Part shown: piece after piece, positions 60,628 to 64,000 of the stretch
Numbering within the stretch: the first letter of the stretch is position 1
Layout of the letters: each line of letters opens with the position of its first letter
Assembly (NCBI GenBank): GCA_016716425.1
Contig: JADJWJ010000006.1
Coordinates: 124,001 to 188,000 of the forward strand
DNA length: 64,000 bases
Direction of reading: 5' to 3'
Source: Betaproteobacteria bacterium
Lineage (GTDB): Bacteria; Pseudomonadota; Gammaproteobacteria; Burkholderiales; Casimicrobiaceae
Notes under the pieces: generated by a model
Seen by the model: the letters and a program-made list of their open reading frames with translations, nothing else
Database searches by the model: none
What the model was told of the DNA's origin: nothing
Translations under genes and position numbers: made by a program

Positions 60628-61534
60628 CGCGCGCCTTGGCAATCTCGGCGGCGACCAGGTCCCACACGCTGCGGTCGTTGAGCAGCGCGTTGTGCGCCAC
60701 ACCGGCGACCACGACGTTGGCGGCCCACGGCAGCCGCGCCGACGTCTGCGGCGTCACCATCGAGTCGTGCCACGACCACAGCGACACGACCGGCACGCCG
60801 GCCGCGCACTCGCCGTCGGCATTGAGGCCGGCGAGAAACGCGTTGCCGGGGCGCATCTGCGCCAGCGACGTCCCGAACATCAGCCATGCGTGCCGGCTGC
60901 CGAAGTGCGGCGCGCCGAGCGTGACGAGCCGCCGCACGTGCGCGCCGCCGTGCCGGCGCAGGTACGCGCGCGCGACGAGCCCGCCCATGCTGTGCGTGAC
61001 GATGACCACCTGCGCGGCGCCGGTCGCGGCGCGGATCGCCGCGATCTTCGCGGCGAGCTGGTCGGCGAAGAGCTCGATCGACGCGAGCGGCGGGCCGTAC
61101 GACAACGTGTACAACGGCGTGACACCCCGCGCGGCGAGATCGCGCGCGAGCCCGCGCCAGACGCCGGCGTTGCAGCCGACGCCGTGCACCAGCAGGACCG
61201 GCAGCGCGGCGGGCGCGGGCGGCGGATCGGGCAGCAGCACGCGATAGAGCACCATCCGCACCGGCGACACCGCGAGGCTCGCGAACTCGTTGGCGAAGAG
61301 CCGCAGCGCGCCGCCGAACGACAGCGCGACCGTCGGCGGCGCCGGCGAGCGCCACCACCAGCCGAGCGCCATCCAGATGCACGTGAACAGGAACGGCAGC
61401 GCGAGATAGACGAGCGGCACGCCGAGCACGAACGGCCAGGCAGCGGCGCCGGACCGGACCGCGGCGGCCGCCCATGCCCCGTAGGCGACGAACTCGCCGA
61501 CGATGATCGACCCCAGTGCGACGGCGGTCCACAT
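60578..61534 (-). CDS. membrane-anchored alpha/beta-hydrolase (triacylglycerol lipase type)
   Basis: The 318-residue protein has two N-terminal membrane segments (WTAVALGSIIVGEFVAYGAW; WPFVLGVPLVYLALPFLFTC). The hydrolase domain carries PVLLVHGVGCNAGVWRGLAR and the nucleophile elbow IVTHSMGGLVARA (T-H-S-M-G), then LVTLGAPHFGSRHAWLM and VVAGVAHNALL with the probable catalytic His. It could cleave acylglycerols or other esters at the inner membrane. The last residues PHPNPLPPEAGEGG come from a REP repeat rather than conserved protein sequence. Confidence 0.85.
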   Translation of the reverse strand: MWTAVALGSIIVGEFVAYGAWAAAAVRSGAAAWPFVLGVPLVYLALPFLFTCIWMALGWWWRSPAPPTVALSFGGALRLFANEFASLAVSPVRMVLYRVLLPDPPPAPAALPVLLVHGVGCNAGVWRGLARDLAARGVTPLYTLSYGPPLASIELFADQLAAKIAAIRAATGAAQVVIVTHSMGGLVARAYLRRHGGAHVRRLVTLGAPHFGSRHAWLMFGTSLAQMRPGNAFLAGLNADGECAAGVPVVSLWSWHDSMVTPQTSARLPWAANVVVAGVAHNALLNDRSVWDLVAAEIAKARGHPHPNPLPPEAGEGG

Positions 61535-61585
61535 GGCGCGAATGATAGGCGCCGCGCCTGCCCGCGGGCGGCGTGCGGCGCGCGC

Positions 61586-62431
61586 TCAGGCGGCCGCGGG
61601 ACGTTCGGCGGGTGAGAGCGACTTGCGGAAGCGGTTCAACTGCTGCACCGTCTCGAACGTTTCGCCGAACAGCAGCGACAGGTTCTTCAGGATCATCCCG
61701 ATCACCCGCTGCTCCCAGCGCGCGTCGAAGCGGATCTGCTCGTCGAGCCAGCGCGTGAGCCATGCCGGGTCGGGCAGGCGGCTCTGTACGGTGTCGTGCG
61801 GGAACATCCCGCGGTTGACGTGCAGGTTCGTCGGGTGCAGCGGCTTGCCCGTGCGCGCGGCGCTCGCCATCAGCACGCCGATCTTCGCGAACGCGCGCTT
61901 GGCCTCCGCGCCGCCGCGCTCGACCGCGCGGCGCATGAAGCGCAGGTACGCGCCGCCGTGCCGCGCCTCGTCGCGCGAGATGAGGTCGTAGATCCGGCGG
62001 ATCACCGGCTCCGTGTGCCATTCGGCCGCACACCGGTACCAGTGGTTGAGCCGGATCTCGCCGCAGAAGTGCAGCATCAGCGTCTCGCACGGCGGCGCCG
62101 GGTCGAACTCGAAGCGCACGGCGTGCAGTTCGTCTTCGGTCGGCACGAGGTCGGGCCGGAAGCGCCGCAGGTACTCCATCAGCGCGAGCGCGTGCTTCTG
62201 CTCCTCGTAGAACCAGACCGACATGAACGCGGAGAAATCGCTGTCGTGCCGGTTGTCGCGCAGGAACATCTCGGTCGCCGGCAGCGCCGCCCACTCGGTG
62301 ATCGCGTTCATCTTGATCGTGCGCGCCTGCTCTTCGGTGAGCAGCGAGCCGTCGAACGCCTGCCACGGGACATCGTCCTCGAGGTTCCAGCGCACCGCCT
62401 CGAATGCCTTGAACAGCTCCGGATAGAGCAT
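61586..62431 (-). CDS. ferritin-like di-iron protein (desaturase-like)
   Basis: The 281-residue protein has paired di-iron motifs: Glu in NAITEWAALPATEMFLRDNR, EEQKHALALMEYL (ExxH), HFCGEIRLNHWYRCAAEWH, and RDEARHGGAYLRFMRRAVE (DExRH). This layout is that of ferritin-like oxygenases such as acyl-ACP desaturases, though the protein is shorter than plant-type desaturases (about 330-360). The function is not certain; lipid desaturation fits the neighbourhood. ATG at 62431 lies 65 nt after the photolyase stop, so the two are probably in one transcript. Confidence 0.78.
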   Translation of the reverse strand: MLYPELFKAFEAVRWNLEDDVPWQAFDGSLLTEEQARTIKMNAITEWAALPATEMFLRDNRHDSDFSAFMSVWFYEEQKHALALMEYLRRFRPDLVPTEDELHAVRFEFDPAPPCETLMLHFCGEIRLNHWYRCAAEWHTEPVIRRIYDLISRDEARHGGAYLRFMRRAVERGGAEAKRAFAKIGVLMASAARTGKPLHPTNLHVNRGMFPHDTVQSRLPDPAWLTRWLDEQIRFDARWEQRVIGMILKNLSLLFGETFETVQQLNRFRKSLSPAERPAAA

Positions 62432-62496
62432 GGCCGATCCCGTGACTTCGCCGGCGCGCATTGTACCCGTCCCCGGGCGGCGGCGGCGCGCCCGGC

Positions 62497-64000
62497 CTAC
62501 AGCGCGTCGATGCGGGTGTCGATGCGCGTCGCGGCCGCCGCGATCGCCACCCGCTCGCCCGCCGCCAGGCGCGCCGCGTTCCGCACCATCAGCGCGGTGC
62601 GCGGATTGCGCGCCAGCACCCGCTCGTGGTCGAGCAGGAAGCGCCAGTACAGCACGGTCACCGGGCACGCGCGCTCGCCGGTGCGCGCGGCCGGGTCGTA
62701 CCGGCAGCCGCTGCAGTAGTTGCTCATCCGCCGTGTGTACTGTCCGGAAGCCACGTACGGCTTGCTCGTAAAGCGGCCGCCGTCGGCGAACAGCGCCATG
62801 CCGGCCGTATTCGGCCGTTCCACCCAGTCGACGGCGTCGACGTACGCGGCGAGATACCAGTCGCACGCGTGCTGCGGCCGCACGCGCGCGAGCAGCGCGA
62901 AGTTGCCGGTCACCATCAGCCGCTGGATGTGGTGCGCGTAGCCGTGCGCGAGCGTCTGCCCGACCGTCTCGCGCATGCAGTTCATCTGCGTGTCGCCGGT
63001 CCAGTACCAGCGCGGCAGCGCCGCCTCGTGGCCGAAGTGGTTGGCCGCCGCGAGGCCGGGCATGTCGCGCCAGTAGACGCCGCGCACGAATTCGCGCCAG
63101 CCCAGCACCTGCCGGACGAAGCCCTCGACCGCCGCGAGGTCGGCGGCGCCGTCGCGCCAAGCCTGCACGGCCGCGGCGACGACCTCCCGTGGCGCAAGCA
63201 GCTTGAGGTTCAGCGCCGCGGACAGGAGCGAGTGCCAGCCGAACGGCATGCCGGTCCACATGGCGTCCTGGTGCCGGCCGAAGCGCGGGAGCCGGTCACG
63301 CACGAACGCGGCGAGCGCCTGCCTCGCCTGCCCCGGCGTGACCGGCCATGCGAACGACGCGAGCGCGCCGGGGTGCGCCGGAAAGTGCCGCTCGACGTCG
63401 GCGAGCGCCTCGCGCGTCCTGGCGTCGGGCGCGAAGCGCGGCGGCGCCGGCACCGCGCCGGGACCGCCGCGGCCGAAGCTCGCGCGATTCTCCGCGTCGA
63501 AGTTCCAGCGACCGCCGGCGGGCACGTCGGCGTCCATCAGCACGCCGGTCCGCTTGCGCATCCAGCGGTAGAAGTACTCCATGCGCAGCGCGGAGCGGTC
63601 GCCGGCCCACGCGGCGAACTCGTCGCGCGAGCACAGGAAGTGGGGGTCGGGCAGCACGGCAAGCGGCGTCGCGAACTCCGCGCAGGCGCGCTGCAGGTCG
63701 GCCAACACGCGCCAGTCCCCCGGCTCGCAGGCGACGACGCGGTCGGGCCTGTCGCGCCCGAGGACCGCGCGCCACGCGTCGCCGAGCGTCGCGTGCGGAT
63801 GCGTGCCGATGCGCAGGTACTCGACCGCGTAGCCGGCCGCGACGAGTTCGGCCGCGAAGGCGCGCATCGCCGCGAAGAACAGCGCGATGCGCGCCTTGTG
63901 GCTCCAGACCTGCGCGGCTTCGCCGGGCGCCTCGACGAACAGCAGGCGGTCGCGCGTGCGATCGAGGCGCGCGAGCGCCGGGTGCGCGCGGTCGAGCTGG
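62497..64000 (-). CDS. FeS-type cryptochrome/photolyase (PhrB-like), N-terminus beyond window
   Basis: The frame runs off the 3' end of the window (VWSHKARIALFFAAMRAFAA is the visible N-terminal motif) and about 500 residues are present. It has the family blocks FAWPVTPGQARQALAAFVRD, MPFGWHSLLSAALNLKLL, RQVLGWREFVRGVYWRDM, AHGYAHHIQRLMVTGNFALL and SKPYVASGQYTRRMSNYC. Four cysteines in MNCM, YCSGC and RACPV match the [4Fe-4S] ligands of PhrB-type (6-4) photolyases. It uses FAD and light to repair UV photoproducts. The downstream ferritin-like gene follows after 65 nt. Confidence 0.92.
   Translation of the reverse strand, partial: QLDRAHPALARLDRTRDRLLFVEAPGEAAQVWSHKARIALFFAAMRAFAAELVAAGYAVEYLRIGTHPHATLGDAWRAVLGRDRPDRVVACEPGDWRVLADLQRACAEFATPLAVLPDPHFLCSRDEFAAWAGDRSALRMEYFYRWMRKRTGVLMDADVPAGGRWNFDAENRASFGRGGPGAVPAPPRFAPDARTREALADVERHFPAHPGALASFAWPVTPGQARQALAAFVRDRLPRFGRHQDAMWTGMPFGWHSLLSAALNLKLLAPREVVAAAVQAWRDGAADLAAVEGFVRQVLGWREFVRGVYWRDMPGLAAANHFGHEAALPRWYWTGDTQMNCMRETVGQTLAHGYAHHIQRLMVTGNFALLARVRPQHACDWYLAAYVDAVDWVERPNTAGMALFADGGRFTSKPYVASGQYTRRMSNYCSGCRYDPAARTGERACPVTVLYWRFLLDHERVLARNPRTALMVRNAARLAAGERVAIAAAATRIDTRIDAL

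Overview
The window is very GC-rich, tightly packed chromosomal DNA from a Gram-negative bacterium, most likely a betaproteobacterium close to Burkholderiales. The evidence is conserved gene order and families. A 6S RNA gene follows zapA and a TIGR02449-type coiled-coil gene. The miaB-ybeZ-ybeY-corC-lnt block runs into glyQ-glyS-gmhB-plsC-ygjP. cyaY lies opposite lptM-lysA. A lysine/alanine-rich histone H1-like protein and PHA phasins are also present. I see no prophage, transposase, tRNA, rRNA operon or CRISPR array. This reads as core genome with some accessory lipid genes.

Layout. 1-1865: end of a PhoX-type phosphatase and a frameshifted secreted protein. 2389-3832: 6S RNA, zapA, its coiled-coil partner and greB. 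3909-9150: cobalamin uptake (btuCD on plus, btuBF on minus), with a cobalamin riboswitch before btuB and two REP-like inverted repeats between the convergent halves. 9285-23951: RNA modification, ribosome maturation, lipoprotein acylation, glycyl-tRNA synthetase and envelope genes, with a zinc metalloprotease lipoprotein and a threonine-aldolase-like gene inserted. 23948-27451: cyaY, lptM, lysA and the H1-like gene, bracketed by copies of an unusual composite hairpin repeat. 27449-33738: mltD, gloB, a methyltransferase, rnhA and small conserved genes. 33785-48250: fatty-acid uptake and beta-oxidation (two thiolases, two multifunctional dehydrogenase/hydratases, fadL, fadD, thioesterase, fadE) with a PsrA-like TetR regulator and a perfect operator. 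48427-60435: a storage-lipid region with two phasins, a PHA-system protein, a patatin, a wax ester synthase/DGAT, an acyl-CoA-binding protein and a fatty acyl-CoA reductase. 60578-64000: a lipase, a ferritin-like di-iron protein and an FeS-type photolyase cut by the window end.

How it works together. FadL, FadD, FadE and the FadB/FadA-type enzymes import, activate and degrade fatty acids, probably under the PsrA-like repressor. The 49-60 kb genes would divert acyl-CoA into PHA granules and wax esters or triacylglycerol. The two phasin genes share an almost identical upstream element with a promoter-like box at fixed spacing.

Most notable for follow-up: (1) the composite intergenic repeat, whose second hairpin keeps a 17-nt loop while its stem changes on both sides and whose first hairpin often starts at a stop codon; (2) the shared phasin element; (3) the wax-ester/PHA locus; (4) a GC homopolymer tract and two single-base frameshifts that may be assembly errors.
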